From Candidatus Nitrosopelagicus sp. (GTDB taxonomy: Archaea > Thermoproteota > Nitrososphaeria > Nitrososphaerales > Nitrosopumilaceae), in NCBI GenBank assembly GCA_028345965.1, contig JAOMEP010000001.1, positions 65,872 through 129,871 of the forward strand: a DNA stretch of 64,000 bases, written 5' to 3'. The position numbers were made by a program, and so were the translations under genes. The notes beneath the pieces are model-generated. The model ran no database searches and had not been told where the DNA came from. It saw only the letters and a list, made by a program, of their open reading frames with translations. This document shows, one piece after another, positions 1 through 10,271 of the stretch (positions are counted from its first letter, which is position 1; each line of letters begins with the position of its first letter).

Positions 1-11
1 AATTTGGTCCA

Positions 12-1721
12 ATGATTATGGTTGGAATTGGGGGGATAATGACAGAAATTTTTAAAGATATTTCATTTAGGATGCTTCCAATTACTATTTCTGATGCAAA
101 ATCAATGATAAATGACTTAAAAGGAGTAAGACTTCTAAAACAATTTCGAAATAAACCATCTGTAAACATTAACATGTTATGTAAGCTTTTAGTTCAAATC
201 GGAAAGATAGGTATTGATAATGCAGATTATATTAACAGTATTGATTTTAATCCAGTTATTGTATATCCAAAATCCTACTTTATACTTGATGGAAAAATCA
301 TCCTAAATAAAAAACTAAAAAAGAACACAATCTCAAAAGCAAAACCTGTAATTAATTCGATGAAAAAATTCTTCATACCAAAATCAGTTGCATTAATTGG
401 TGCATCAAGCACTCCAGGTAAAATCGGAAATTCTGTTTTAGATACTTTATCTAAGCAGGGTTATAAGGGTAAAATTTATCCAATCAATCCTAAACAAAAG
501 AAAATTTTTGGGATCAAATGTTATCCATCATTAGAATCAATCAAGAAAAAAATTGAACTTGTTATTGTATGTGTTAATCTCACAACATGTGTTCCCATCA
601 TGAAAACTTGTGCTAAGAAAGGAATTCATAATGTTATCATAATTTCAGGCAATGGTAAAGAGATTGGTGGTGAGAGAGCTGCTATAGAAGCAGAAGTAAA
701 ACAATTAGCATTAAAACATAAGATTCGGGTTATTGGTCCTAACTGTATTGGAATATTTAATGCAGAGAACAGATTCGACACAACATTTTTTGATTATGAA
801 AGAATGATTCGTCCAAAATTAGGGAATGTTGCATTCTTCTCACAAAGCGGCACAATTGGAATCAGTATGTTAGATACATCCGATTCATTTGGTTTATCAA
901 AGATGATTAGTTATGGAAATCGATCTGATGTTGATGAGGCGGATATGATTTGGTATGCTGCAAATGATCCTCAAACTAAAGTAATTGGATTGTATATTGA
1001 AGGATTTGGGGATGGAAGAAAATTTATCAATACAGCTAAACGTGTTATTAAAGAAAAAAAGAAACCAATTGTAGTTTGGAAGAGTGGTCGAACTACTGTA
1101 GGTGCAAAACAAGCAGTATCTCATACTGGTTCTCTTGGTGGTTCAAATACAATGATCATGGGCGCATTCAAACAAGCAGGAATTATCTCAGTAGATAGTT
1201 TTCAAGAATTATCAGGGGTAGTTAAAGCATTAGCATGGCAACCAACTGCAAAGGGTAATCGTGTTGCCATAACCAGTAATGGTGCGGGTCCAATAATATC
1301 TTGTATTGATTCTTTGCAACAGCGAAAAATGACTACACCTAATTTATCATCAATGACTCTCAAAAAAATTTATAATCATTTTCCTAAATCATACATTATT
1401 ACAAAAAAAGGAAATCCTATTGATATTACTGGAGGTGCAACAGCAAATGACTACAAATTCATAATAAAACAATTTTACGATGAAAAAAATGTAGATATTA
1501 TTATGCCATGGTTTGTTTTCCAGGATAATCCTTTAGAAGAAAAAATTGTAAAATATTTAATGAGTTTTTCCAAGAAAAAGAAGAAACCGCTCTTAGTTGG
1601 ATGTAATGGGGGGCAATATACTGAAAAAATGATTAAATTAATTGAGAAACATCAAATTCCAGTCTATCAAGATATCAGAACATTGGTTGCAGCAGCATCT
1701 GCTTTATCTCAACCAAGATAA
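12..1721 (+). CDS. ADP-forming acyl-CoA synthetase (ATP-grasp C-terminal part followed by CoA-binding/ligase domains), 5'-truncated by window edge
   Basis: ATP-grasp tail '[20 protein letters not shown]' precedes CoA-binding domain '[41 protein letters not shown]' and '[12 protein letters not shown]...[14 protein letters not shown]'; reversed beta-alpha domain order. Confidence 0.9.
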   Translation: MIMVGIGGIMTEIFKDISFRMLPITISDAKSMINDLKGVRLLKQFRNKPSVNINMLCKLLVQIGKIGIDNADYINSIDFNPVIVYPKSYFILDGKIILNKKLKKNTISKAKPVINSMKKFFIPKSVALIGASSTPGKIGNSVLDTLSKQGYKGKIYPINPKQKKIFGIKCYPSLESIKKKIELVIVCVNLTTCVPIMKTCAKKGIHNVIIISGNGKEIGGERAAIEAEVKQLALKHKIRVIGPNCIGIFNAENRFDTTFFDYERMIRPKLGNVAFFSQSGTIGISMLDTSDSFGLSKMISYGNRSDVDEADMIWYAANDPQTKVIGLYIEGFGDGRKFINTAKRVIKEKKKPIVVWKSGRTTVGAKQAVSHTGSLGGSNTMIMGAFKQAGIISVDSFQELSGVVKALAWQPTAKGNRVAITSNGAGPIISCIDSLQQRKMTTPNLSSMTLKKIYNHFPKSYIITKKGNPIDITGGATANDYKFIIKQFYDEKNVDIIMPWFVFQDNPLEEKIVKYLMSFSKKKKKPLLVGCNGGQYTEKMIKLIEKHQIPVYQDIRTLVAAASALSQPR

Positions 1722-1729
1722 AATATGCA

Positions 1730-2905
1730 TTATTTTTTTACACGATTAATTGGAATTGAGAAGTAGTGTTCCATATCAGCCTTTTTTTCTGAAATTTTCA
1801 AACTATCTTTGTCATCTTTGCCATCAGGGTACCAGACTCTCAAAAAGCCATTTTTATCTTCAAAACATGATTTTGGAATTTTCCACGATGGGTTTCGATA
1901 TTTGAAATCTTCAACTGTATAATGAGATTGAATTAATAATTCATTTTTTTCGTTACGTTCTAAAATTGTTCCATGAATTAATGTAATTTTTCCTAAATCT
2001 GTCATTAATGTATACATAGGTTTTGCACGACCTGAAACAGAACCTGAATTTGTAATTTGTGCTGCAATTTCTAAGCCTTTTTGAACAGATGTTCTGTGCT
2101 GTTCCATTCCTTGCATCGGTATACAATGAAAAAGATAATGTGATTCAATTCCTAAATATCTAAATTCATCATACAGCTCATTGAGAACCTCAACATTATC
2201 ATTAACTCCTTTTAGTAAAACTGATTGATCATAAATTTTGAATGCGGCATTATAAATATTGGAATATGCTTCTTTAGCCTCCAGAGTTAATTCAGATGGA
2301 TGATTAATATTAGTTCCAATTTCTAATTTGATCGGATCTGCGGATTTGAGTATTGTAATCAATTCCTTATTGATTTTTAATGGATCTTGAACTGGTAATC
2401 TTGTACCTATACGTATAATCTCTATATTTGGAGCAAATTTACTTACTTGAGAAAAAATAAATTCTAATCTCTTTGGTACCATTAATGGATCACCGCCAGT
2501 GATCAGAATTTCTTTAAGGTCTTCTTTGACCTCATCACTTCCAGTATACTTTGCAAAAGTAGTAATTTCATCTTCCGTTAAACCAAATTGTGGATATTGA
2601 CCTCGCAGACACCATCTACAATGAGCTGCACATACCATAGTGGGTTCCAGTAAAATAGTTCTACGATACAGTCGCTCTACTCCTCTCAAAGCTTTTCCTT
2701 CATAATGAACATCTACTTCTGATTGATAATGTCTTAAACGATCTTCATGGTTTATTTTATCTTCATCGTCTGATTTCAAATATTGTCTTTCAAATGCCTT
2801 ATACTCATCCGAATCAATTCCATATTTTTCACTAGTTTCCACAAGTTTCTGTTTTAGATATGGCGTAAGTTTTTCTGCAAAATTTGAATTCTTAGCTCCA
2901 GCCAT
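1730..2905 (-). CDS. KamA-family radical SAM aminomutase (lysine/glutamate 2,3-aminomutase-like)
   Basis: Radical SAM CxxxCxxC motif 'CAAHCRWC', 'ILITGGDPLMVP', 'RIGTRLPVQDP'. Confidence 0.88.
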   Translation of the reverse strand: MAGAKNSNFAEKLTPYLKQKLVETSEKYGIDSDEYKAFERQYLKSDDEDKINHEDRLRHYQSEVDVHYEGKALRGVERLYRRTILLEPTMVCAAHCRWCLRGQYPQFGLTEDEITTFAKYTGSDEVKEDLKEILITGGDPLMVPKRLEFIFSQVSKFAPNIEIIRIGTRLPVQDPLKINKELITILKSADPIKLEIGTNINHPSELTLEAKEAYSNIYNAAFKIYDQSVLLKGVNDNVEVLNELYDEFRYLGIESHYLFHCIPMQGMEQHRTSVQKGLEIAAQITNSGSVSGRAKPMYTLMTDLGKITLIHGTILERNEKNELLIQSHYTVEDFKYRNPSWKIPKSCFEDKNGFLRVWYPDGKDDKDSLKISEKKADMEHYFSIPINRVKK

Positions 2906-3210
2906 TTTACAACATTTACAATTATACTTTACCGTTTTAAAAACTTCTCATTATGAATACTATTATTTTATGAAAATAATGATGTTTTTTTCAAATTTTG
3001 ATAATAAGTGAATATTTAGACATGTTAAATCATATTTTCGACTATGGTTGCCAAGCTATTTTTATAATTGTATTTAATACGATACTAATTATGAAGTTCA
3101 GATCGCAAAACATATGTTTAAAATATTTAATTCAGAATAAATTTAATATTTTTGAAATCAAGATATAGTGAAAGAGATTATAACTATAGTAATAAAATTA
3201 AGAATAAATA

Positions 3211-4353
3211 TTATGTAAATTCATTTATACAATTGATTATTTTTTTAATTTGAAAATTTTTTAGATTTGGATGAGTTGGGAGTGTAACTATTTTCTTACC
3301 AGCAGATTCAGTTATTGGTAATTTTTGTTTTGTTTTATACATCGACATTTGGTGAATTGGTTTGTAATGAGTGCCAGTTTCAATTCCATGTTCTGCTAAT
3401 TTATTCATAAGTTTTTCTCGATTTTTTGATAGAATCCAGTAAAAATGATATGATGCATTATTATCAAATGGCATTTTTTGTTCTAAATTTATTTCATTAA
3501 AATATCTTAGAGCTATTTTTCTTCGTAATTTATTATTCTTATCCAATTTTTTTAATTGTATTAATCCTATCCCAGCTGATAATTCATTCATATAATAATT
3601 CCAACCAACATTTTTTACATCATAATTAGTGCCAATACGATCTGTAATCCCACACCAGCGTCTTTCATTTAATATTTTTTTTAGTTTTTTGTTTTTATCT
3701 CCATTAATTGCTATCAATCCTCCAGTAGGCATTGCAAGATTTTTTACAGGATGGAAACTAAAACATATTGCCATTCCATGTTTCCCAATTCTATTTGATT
3801 TGTATTTTGTTCCGGCCGCATGTGCAGCATCTTCTATTAAATATAGATTATTTTCTTTGCAAATTTTTGAAATATGATCTAAATTACATGCAATTCCAGC
3901 AAAATGTACAGGTAATATTGCAATTGTTTTTTTAGATATAGAAGATTTGATTTTTTTAGGATCAATACATAATGTTTTAGGATCAATATCGACAAATTTT
4001 GGAATTCCACCATTTAATGTTACAGCATGAGCAGTCGAAACAAATGAGAGAGAAGGTAAAATAACTTCTTTATTTTTTAGATCTAATAAAGACAATGAGA
4101 GGTTAAGAGCTGCCGTTCCACTATTAACAGCTACACATTGTTTTGAACCAACATAATCACAAAATTTATTTTCAAATTCAAAAACTTTTCCATTACCTGC
4201 ACCAGAAGCCCAATTACCGCTTTTCAAAATTTTAATTATTTCTTTTTCTTCATCAAGTCCAATGACAGGATCAAATAATTTGATTTTTTTACTTCTTTTT
4301 GGTTTGATTTTTTTAGATTTAGTATTTTTAAAAGATTGTTTCGTTGATTTCAT
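3211..4353 (-). CDS. DegT/DnrJ/EryC1/StrS family PLP-dependent sugar aminotransferase
   Basis: 'GNWASGAGNGKVFEFENKFCDYVGSKQCVAVNSGTAALNLSL', 'LYLIEDAAHAAGTKYKSNRIGKHGMAICFSFHPVKNLAMPTGG'. Confidence 0.92.
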   Translation of the reverse strand: MKSTKQSFKNTKSKKIKPKRSKKIKLFDPVIGLDEEKEIIKILKSGNWASGAGNGKVFEFENKFCDYVGSKQCVAVNSGTAALNLSLSLLDLKNKEVILPSLSFVSTAHAVTLNGGIPKFVDIDPKTLCIDPKKIKSSISKKTIAILPVHFAGIACNLDHISKICKENNLYLIEDAAHAAGTKYKSNRIGKHGMAICFSFHPVKNLAMPTGGLIAINGDKNKKLKKILNERRWCGITDRIGTNYDVKNVGWNYYMNELSAGIGLIQLKKLDKNNKLRRKIALRYFNEINLEQKMPFDNNASYHFYWILSKNREKLMNKLAEHGIETGTHYKPIHQMSMYKTKQKLPITESAGKKIVTLPTHPNLKNFQIKKIINCINEFT

Positions 4354-4446
4354 AACATCAATTACAATATACTAAAAATATATCTATAATAACTTTTGAA
4401 ATTAATTCTTCTAAAGTAATTAATATCACAACAAGTTTGAACTCAT

Positions 4447-4770
4447 ATGAAAATCCTCATCATTGTTGCACATCCCGATGATGAAGTACTTGGTATGGGA
4501 GGTACAATTGCAAAACATAACAAAAATGGTGATGACGTGACTGTAGCATATTTAAGTACAGGAATAACCTCCAGACGTAGTTCAAATTATAATAATTCAT
4601 CATCATATAATTTTTCAAAAAATGACTCTCAAAAAACAAATTTCCTCATCCACGATGATTAGAAAATATCGAAAATTCTGCGAAGCGATGGGGAACAATT
4701 TGTGATTTTCATGCAGATGAAGCTTTTGAAATTATACGAAAAATACAGATGCAATTTAGTATTATCATTT
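4447..4770 (+). pseudogene. Decayed PIG-L/LmbE-type deacetylase: intact N-terminus, then premature stop at 4660-4662 and unrelated coding remnants
   Basis: 71-aa ORF starts 'MKILIIVAHPDDEVLGMGGTIAKHNKNGDDVTVAYLSTGITSR' (AHPDDE motif) then loses similarity; downstream a disrupted frame reads 'ENIENSAKRWGTICDFHADEAFEIIRKIQMQF'. 3' boundary approximate. Confidence 0.65.
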
Positions 4771-4796
4771 ATTAGATAATACTTTGGGTTTTTCAT

Positions 4797-6317
4797 ATGA
4801 AACCAAAATTATTGTTTTGGATTGATCAAGGATTATTTCATTATGGTTTGGCAAAATTTATACAAGAAAATTTAGATTGTCAAATGTATTCGATTTTTGA
4901 AGTTACAGAAAATGAAAAGAAATTTTTTGAGAGTCAACAGATTGTAAATTTTGAAAAAAGTTGGTTTTTTCATGATAATATTTTGAAACAAAATTCTGCC
5001 TTAGACTTGGAATATTTAGAGAAAATTGAAAAGAAATACAATCTCGATCTTCAATTAATAGTATTCAATGATAGAATTTTCTATCATTTTAATTCATACT
5101 ATAAATTTTCACGTAATGAAATATTATGTATTTTACAAGATGAAATAAAATTTTTTGAATCAATTTTAGATGAAATAAAACCAGATTTTTTGATAATATT
5201 TGAAACACACCAACAGCATAATCATATTTTTTATGAAATTTGTAAAGCACGAGGAATAGAAATCATTATTCCAGTAGGAAGTAGGATTGGAATTAATCCA
5301 AAGAGCTCCTTAAAACATGGTAGCAGATGGTATCTATCTGATGATACAGATCAATGTTTACCATTACCAAATGAAAATAATAATTCGATCAATGAAATAA
5401 AAAATAATTCATTTACAGATGCTAAATTTTCCCATGAATTTCAAAAATCAACTACCAAATACTTGAAAGCCGCATTGAAATATTTTTTTACGGAAGAAAA
5501 TAATATAAAAACTCATTATTCATATTTTGGGCGTTCAAAAATTAAAGTAATATTCAAAATGTTACATTATGAATTAAGGAAGAAGTATAGAGAAAATTTT
5601 ATGGAGAAAAATCTCAACTATGAAATTAATGATAAATTAAAAATTGTGTATTTCCCAATGCATCAAGAGGAAGAACGTATTTTATTAATTGGCGCACCAT
5701 TTTATACAAATCAATTTGAATTGATTAGAAATATTTCTAATTCACTTCCAGTAGGTTACGTTTTAGCAGTTAAAGATCACAGTGTCATGAATGTACGTGG
5801 TTGGAGAGGAGTTAGAGAAGTAAAACAAATAATGGGATTACCAAACGTCATAATGTTTCATCATTCTGTTGACTCAACGGAATTAATTAAAAAAAGTAAA
5901 TTAGTGATTAGTATTAGAGGCACCACTTCGATAGAAGCAGCCTTTTATCAAAAACCATCAATAGTATTTGGGAAAGTTGGGATGTATGAAATTTCTACTA
6001 TGACAATTGTAGATTCTCTCAAAAATTTACCTAAAATTATTAAAAATTCATTAACACAAAAAGTAAATGAAGATGAAATTAAAAAGTATGAAAAAACTGT
6101 GTATGAAAACACATTTGAGTTTCCAATGTATCAAATAGGAAATGCATTTGAAGATGAATTTAAAATGGGAGGGTATTATGCGAATGTAAAAATTGAATCT
6201 GAAAAAATTATAAAATTTTTAAAAAAATATGAAAAAGAACTAACATTTTTAGCATTGAAGCATATTGAGAAAATAAATAATCATAAAAAAATACTAAGAG
6301 ATTCAAATCAAAATTAA
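4797..6317 (+). CDS. Putative surface-polysaccharide biosynthesis protein (capsule-type glycosyltransferase-like), function unassigned
   Basis: 506-aa ORF inside glycan cluster; C-terminal half 'VLAVKDHSVMNVRGWRGVREVKQIMGLPNVIMFHHSVDSTELIKKSKLVISIRGTTSIEAAFYQKPSIVFG' resembles GT-B/capsule transferase acceptor region. Confidence 0.6.
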   Translation: MKPKLLFWIDQGLFHYGLAKFIQENLDCQMYSIFEVTENEKKFFESQQIVNFEKSWFFHDNILKQNSALDLEYLEKIEKKYNLDLQLIVFNDRIFYHFNSYYKFSRNEILCILQDEIKFFESILDEIKPDFLIIFETHQQHNHIFYEICKARGIEIIIPVGSRIGINPKSSLKHGSRWYLSDDTDQCLPLPNENNNSINEIKNNSFTDAKFSHEFQKSTTKYLKAALKYFFTEENNIKTHYSYFGRSKIKVIFKMLHYELRKKYRENFMEKNLNYEINDKLKIVYFPMHQEEERILLIGAPFYTNQFELIRNISNSLPVGYVLAVKDHSVMNVRGWRGVREVKQIMGLPNVIMFHHSVDSTELIKKSKLVISIRGTTSIEAAFYQKPSIVFGKVGMYEISTMTIVDSLKNLPKIIKNSLTQKVNEDEIKKYEKTVYENTFEFPMYQIGNAFEDEFKMGGYYANVKIESEKIIKFLKKYEKELTFLALKHIEKINNHKKILRDSNQN

Positions 6318-6381
6318 AGTGAAACCGGTTTATGACAAATTATTCTAACGTCTTATTAACAACAAATTATGGAGAAATTAT

Positions 6382-7374
6382 ATGAAAATTTTAGTTACAG
6401 GTGGATTAGGTTTTATTGGAAGTAATTTTATTCTACATGTTCTAAAAAACTATGAAAACTATGAAATCATTAATCTTGATGCAGAACTTCATGGATCAAA
6501 TCATGACAATTTAATCAAAATAAAAGATTCTAAAAAATACACATTTGTTAAAGGCAATATCACAAATAAAAAATTAATCGAAGAATTAATTTCAAAATGT
6601 GATTGTGTAGTAAATTTTGCAGCTGAAAGTCATGTAGATAGAAGTATTTTAGATGCAAATCCATTTTTGATTTCTAATATTAGAGGTGTATTTACAATTT
6701 TAGAAGTAATTAAACAACAAAATAAAAGATTGGTACATATTTCAACTGACGAAGTATATGGTACTATTTTAAGTGGAAGTGCTACAGAAAAAACTAGATT
6801 TAATCCATCCAGCCCATATTCAGCAACAAAAGCATCAGCAGAATTATTGATTAATGCTTATTTTGTTACACATAATTGTGATGTAATAATTACTAGATGT
6901 ACAAATAATTATGGGCCATGTCAATTTGCTGAAAAATTAATTCCAAAAACTATTGCATTAACAGAACAAGGGGGAAAAATTCCAATTTATGGTACAGGAA
7001 AAAGTATCAGAGATTGGATATATGTCGAAGATCATTGTGAAGGAATTATGTTAGCATTACAAAAAGGAAAATCTGGAGAATCTTATAATATATCCGCAGA
7101 TAATGAAATTGATAATTTGACAATCGTTAAGCAAATTCTTGAATTATTGGGAAAATCAGAAAAGAGTATAGAATTTGTAGAAGGAAGACCAGGAGAAGAT
7201 ACACGATATAGTTTAGACTCAACAAAAATTCGTACTAAATTAGGATGGATACAAAAAACTAGTTTTGATAAAGGTTTAGAGAAAACAATTCAATGGTATA
7301 ATGAAAATCATAAAGCTTTAGAAAATTTATCAGATAATACTTTAAGCTCTACACCTTGGAAAGATACATCTTGA
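6382..7374 (+). CDS. rfbB: dTDP-glucose 4,6-dehydratase
   Basis: SDR motif 'MKILVTGGLGFIGSNFI', 'AAESHVDRSILD', 'STDEVYG', 'YSATKAS', 'RCTNNYGP'. Confidence 0.95.
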   Translation: MKILVTGGLGFIGSNFILHVLKNYENYEIINLDAELHGSNHDNLIKIKDSKKYTFVKGNITNKKLIEELISKCDCVVNFAAESHVDRSILDANPFLISNIRGVFTILEVIKQQNKRLVHISTDEVYGTILSGSATEKTRFNPSSPYSATKASAELLINAYFVTHNCDVIITRCTNNYGPCQFAEKLIPKTIALTEQGGKIPIYGTGKSIRDWIYVEDHCEGIMLALQKGKSGESYNISADNEIDNLTIVKQILELLGKSEKSIEFVEGRPGEDTRYSLDSTKIRTKLGWIQKTSFDKGLEKTIQWYNENHKALENLSDNTLSSTPWKDTS

Positions 7375-7390
7375 AAAAATCAAATTTTGA

Positions 7391-8458
7391 TTGGAAATGA
7401 AAGGTATAATTTTACACGGTGGACATGGAACTCGTTTAAGACCATTGACTCATACAGGTCCAAAACAGCTTTTACCAATAGCAAATAAACCAATGTCTGA
7501 ATATTGTTTAGAATCAATAAGAGATGCAGGAATTGATGAAATTGCAATAATTATTGGAGGTGTAGGCTCAAACAAAGTTAGAGAATATTATGGGGATGGA
7601 AAGGAGTTTGGAGTAAATATCACATATATCAAACAAGAAGAACCTAAAGGTATTGCACATGCAATAAGATTATGCAAAAAGTTTGTAAACGATGAAAAAT
7701 TTCTTGTTTTTTTAGGAGACAATATAATACAAAAATCAATTAAAGATTTTGTAGAAAATTTTAAGAATTCTGATTATGATTCTACTGTTCTTTTATGCGA
7801 AGTAGATAATCCAAGTAGATTTGGAATTGCAGACGTAAAAAATGGAAAAATTATTAAAATTACAGAAAAACCAAAGAACCCAATATCAAATCTTGCAGTT
7901 ACTGGAATTTACTTATTGACACCATTAATTTTTAAAATTATTGATAATTTGAAACCATCATGGCGTAATGAATTAGAAATTACAGATGCATTAGATGATT
8001 TATTGAAGCAAAATCAGAATGTCAGTTATGAGAGAATTACAGACTATTGGAAAGATACCGGAACACCTGACGACATAATACATGCGAATGGTGAAATTAT
8101 TAAAAAAATGGAAAAAAAGTTTGAAGGTAAAAAAGAAAGAGATGTGGTTTTGGATGGAAAAATCATAGTAGGTAAAAATTCAGATATTGAATCAAATGTA
8201 AAAATTATTGAACCAGTAATTATTGGCTCCAATTGTAAGATTTTAGAAAACTCAATAATTGGTCCCAATGTTAGTATTGGAAATGATTCAATTATTTCTG
8301 TGTCTTCTATAAAAAATTCAATCATTATGGAAAAATGTAGAATTAATTCTTTTACAAAAATTAAAAACAGCATTATAGCAAACAACTCAGATATTAAAGA
8401 TGAAGAGGGTGATGAAAAGATCTTTTTACTTGGTGAAGGTTCAAAAATTTCACTATAG
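7391..8458 (+). CDS. rfbA: Glucose-1-phosphate thymidylyltransferase (long form with left-handed beta-helix C-terminus)
   Basis: 'MEMKGIILHGGHGTRLRPLTHTGPKQLLPIANKPM', 'FLGDNII', C-terminal hexapeptide repeats. Confidence 0.93.
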   Translation: MEMKGIILHGGHGTRLRPLTHTGPKQLLPIANKPMSEYCLESIRDAGIDEIAIIIGGVGSNKVREYYGDGKEFGVNITYIKQEEPKGIAHAIRLCKKFVNDEKFLVFLGDNIIQKSIKDFVENFKNSDYDSTVLLCEVDNPSRFGIADVKNGKIIKITEKPKNPISNLAVTGIYLLTPLIFKIIDNLKPSWRNELEITDALDDLLKQNQNVSYERITDYWKDTGTPDDIIHANGEIIKKMEKKFEGKKERDVVLDGKIIVGKNSDIESNVKIIEPVIIGSNCKILENSIIGPNVSIGNDSIISVSSIKNSIIMEKCRINSFTKIKNSIIANNSDIKDEEGDEKIFLLGEGSKISL

Positions 8459-8476
8459 TTTTGGAGAATTAAATTA

Positions 8477-9448
8477 TTGAATTTAATAAATAAAATTCTA
8501 ATTGTAGTTATTGCAATTATTGCAATTTATGCAGTATTTTTGATATATTCTGATTTGAACCTTGTAAAAGATCATTTTGGTAAATTCAAGATTGAATTTT
8601 TGCCACAAATTTTAGGTTTAGTAGTTCTAGGATGGTTTGTATTATTCTATAGATGGATATTACTATTAAAAAAATCGGATATTGATATTCCAAAATTATC
8701 AAATTTTTATATTTTGATGTCTGGACTTGCATTATCGATAGTTCCAGGAAAAGTTGGTGAATTAATAAAATCACAACTACTCAAAACAAAGTATAATATT
8801 CCAAGAACAAAGACTGCACCTATAATTATTGTTGAACAACTGAATAATCTTCTAGGAATAATTACAGTTTCATGTGTAGGATTAGGAATAATGGGATTAT
8901 TTAATATTAAATTTTTTGATATATCAAATTATGTAATCATCTCAGCTACAATTGTATTAGCAACCATATTGATCATAGTCAATTCAAAGAAGATTTTTAG
9001 AAAGATATTTTTAAAAATTTCAAAATTTAGATTTATTTCAAAATATGAACTATCAGTAGATTCATCATATGACATACTAAAAAATTCACTTAGTGGAAAA
9101 TTCATGATTAGTTCGATAGCATTATCATCTTTATTTTGGATTATTGAGGGCTTGATAGTTTACTCAGTACTCTTAGCATTCAATATAGAAACTTTGGTTT
9201 TTATGACAACAATTACAACTTATACAAGTTCAATACTTTTGGGTTTTATTTCATTTTTACCTATGGGAATTGGAGTAACCGAAGGCACGTTAACAGGATT
9301 TCTTTCTTTACAAGGAATAGAGATTTCACTTGCTGCAACTATTGTAGTTTTTATTAGAATTTTTACAAGATGGTTAGGAGTAGGAATTGGATTTATATTT
9401 TTAAAAATGGCAGGTGGGTTTTCATCAAATAATGAAAAAATAGAATAA
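8477..9448 (+). CDS. Lysylphosphatidylglycerol synthase TM-region/UPF0104-like membrane protein (TTG start)
   Basis: Multiple TM segments; 'SGLALSIVPGKVGELIKSQLLK', 'GFISFLPMGIGVTEGTLTGFLSLQGI'. Confidence 0.8.
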   Translation: MNLINKILIVVIAIIAIYAVFLIYSDLNLVKDHFGKFKIEFLPQILGLVVLGWFVLFYRWILLLKKSDIDIPKLSNFYILMSGLALSIVPGKVGELIKSQLLKTKYNIPRTKTAPIIIVEQLNNLLGIITVSCVGLGIMGLFNIKFFDISNYVIISATIVLATILIIVNSKKIFRKIFLKISKFRFISKYELSVDSSYDILKNSLSGKFMISSIALSSLFWIIEGLIVYSVLLAFNIETLVFMTTITTYTSSILLGFISFLPMGIGVTEGTLTGFLSLQGIEISLAATIVVFIRIFTRWLGVGIGFIFLKMAGGFSSNNEKIE

Positions 9449-9468
9449 GTTTAAAAATAATAATTTTG

Positions 9469-10182
9469 TCAGTAATTTTTTATTATCATAGCTTGAGAAC
9501 CAGTTAATTCAATTAGATGTATTTCATTATCATTTTTGAATTCTTTAATTGCTTTTTGTATACCATCAGAATGATAATCATGAATTAAAATTATTCCGCC
9601 TGACACCATCTTCGGGAAAAAAAATCTTAAGGATTCAATGGTACTTTTATACAAATCAACATCCAAGTGTACAAAACAGAATTTCTTATCAATAATTTCT
9701 TTTCCAGATTCAGGAAAATTTCCTTGAATTATAGATACATTTTTGTATTTTTTTAATAATTCTTGTATAGATTCAATACTTGTATTACTAAATTCATTTT
9801 CATACCAGTGTTTATTGCCAAAATGTGTATCGTCATCGGATACTTTTGGGAGTCCTGTGAATGTATCAAATAGATATAATTCTTTTTCGTTCTTTACTTC
9901 ACAAATTAATTTGGCAGATCCACCTTGATAAACACCTACTTCTGCCAGATCACCTTCTAAAGAAGTTTGAGTTTTTACAATTGAATAAATCATATAAGCT
10001 TCATAAGGATAAAATGCAAAATCTACTTCATTTTTGATTTCTTTGATCAAGTCTACAATTTGTTTATCTTTATAAAAAGACAAAAGTTTGAATTGGAAAG
10101 TTGTTGCTAATTTACTTAAAATACCTCCTATACTTTTTGAACTATAAACAATCTTCCGTGTATTATCTACCATAATATGCAA
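9469..10182 (-). CDS. TylF/macrocin-type O-methyltransferase
   Basis: 'GDLAEVGVYQGGSAKLICEV...LYLFDTFTGLPKVSDDD', 'FVHLDVDLYKSTIESLRFFFPKMVSGGIILIHDY'. Confidence 0.88.
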   Translation of the reverse strand: MHIMVDNTRKIVYSSKSIGGILSKLATTFQFKLLSFYKDKQIVDLIKEIKNEVDFAFYPYEAYMIYSIVKTQTSLEGDLAEVGVYQGGSAKLICEVKNEKELYLFDTFTGLPKVSDDDTHFGNKHWYENEFSNTSIESIQELLKKYKNVSIIQGNFPESGKEIIDKKFCFVHLDVDLYKSTIESLRFFFPKMVSGGIILIHDYHSDGIQKAIKEFKNDNEIHLIELTGSQAMIIKNY

Positions 10183-10271
10183 AGTATTACAATGTAATTA
10201 ATAATTTAACATTATTGCTAGTATGTTTTATGCGTCTTCAATATATTATACCTCATTAAGGATTTATCAAA

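Noticed and set aside
2906-3210. Hidden RNA gene or riboswitch in the roughly 300-bp AT-rich gap between kamA and degT
   Set aside because: No convincing stem structure or known motif visible by eye; would need covariance-model search
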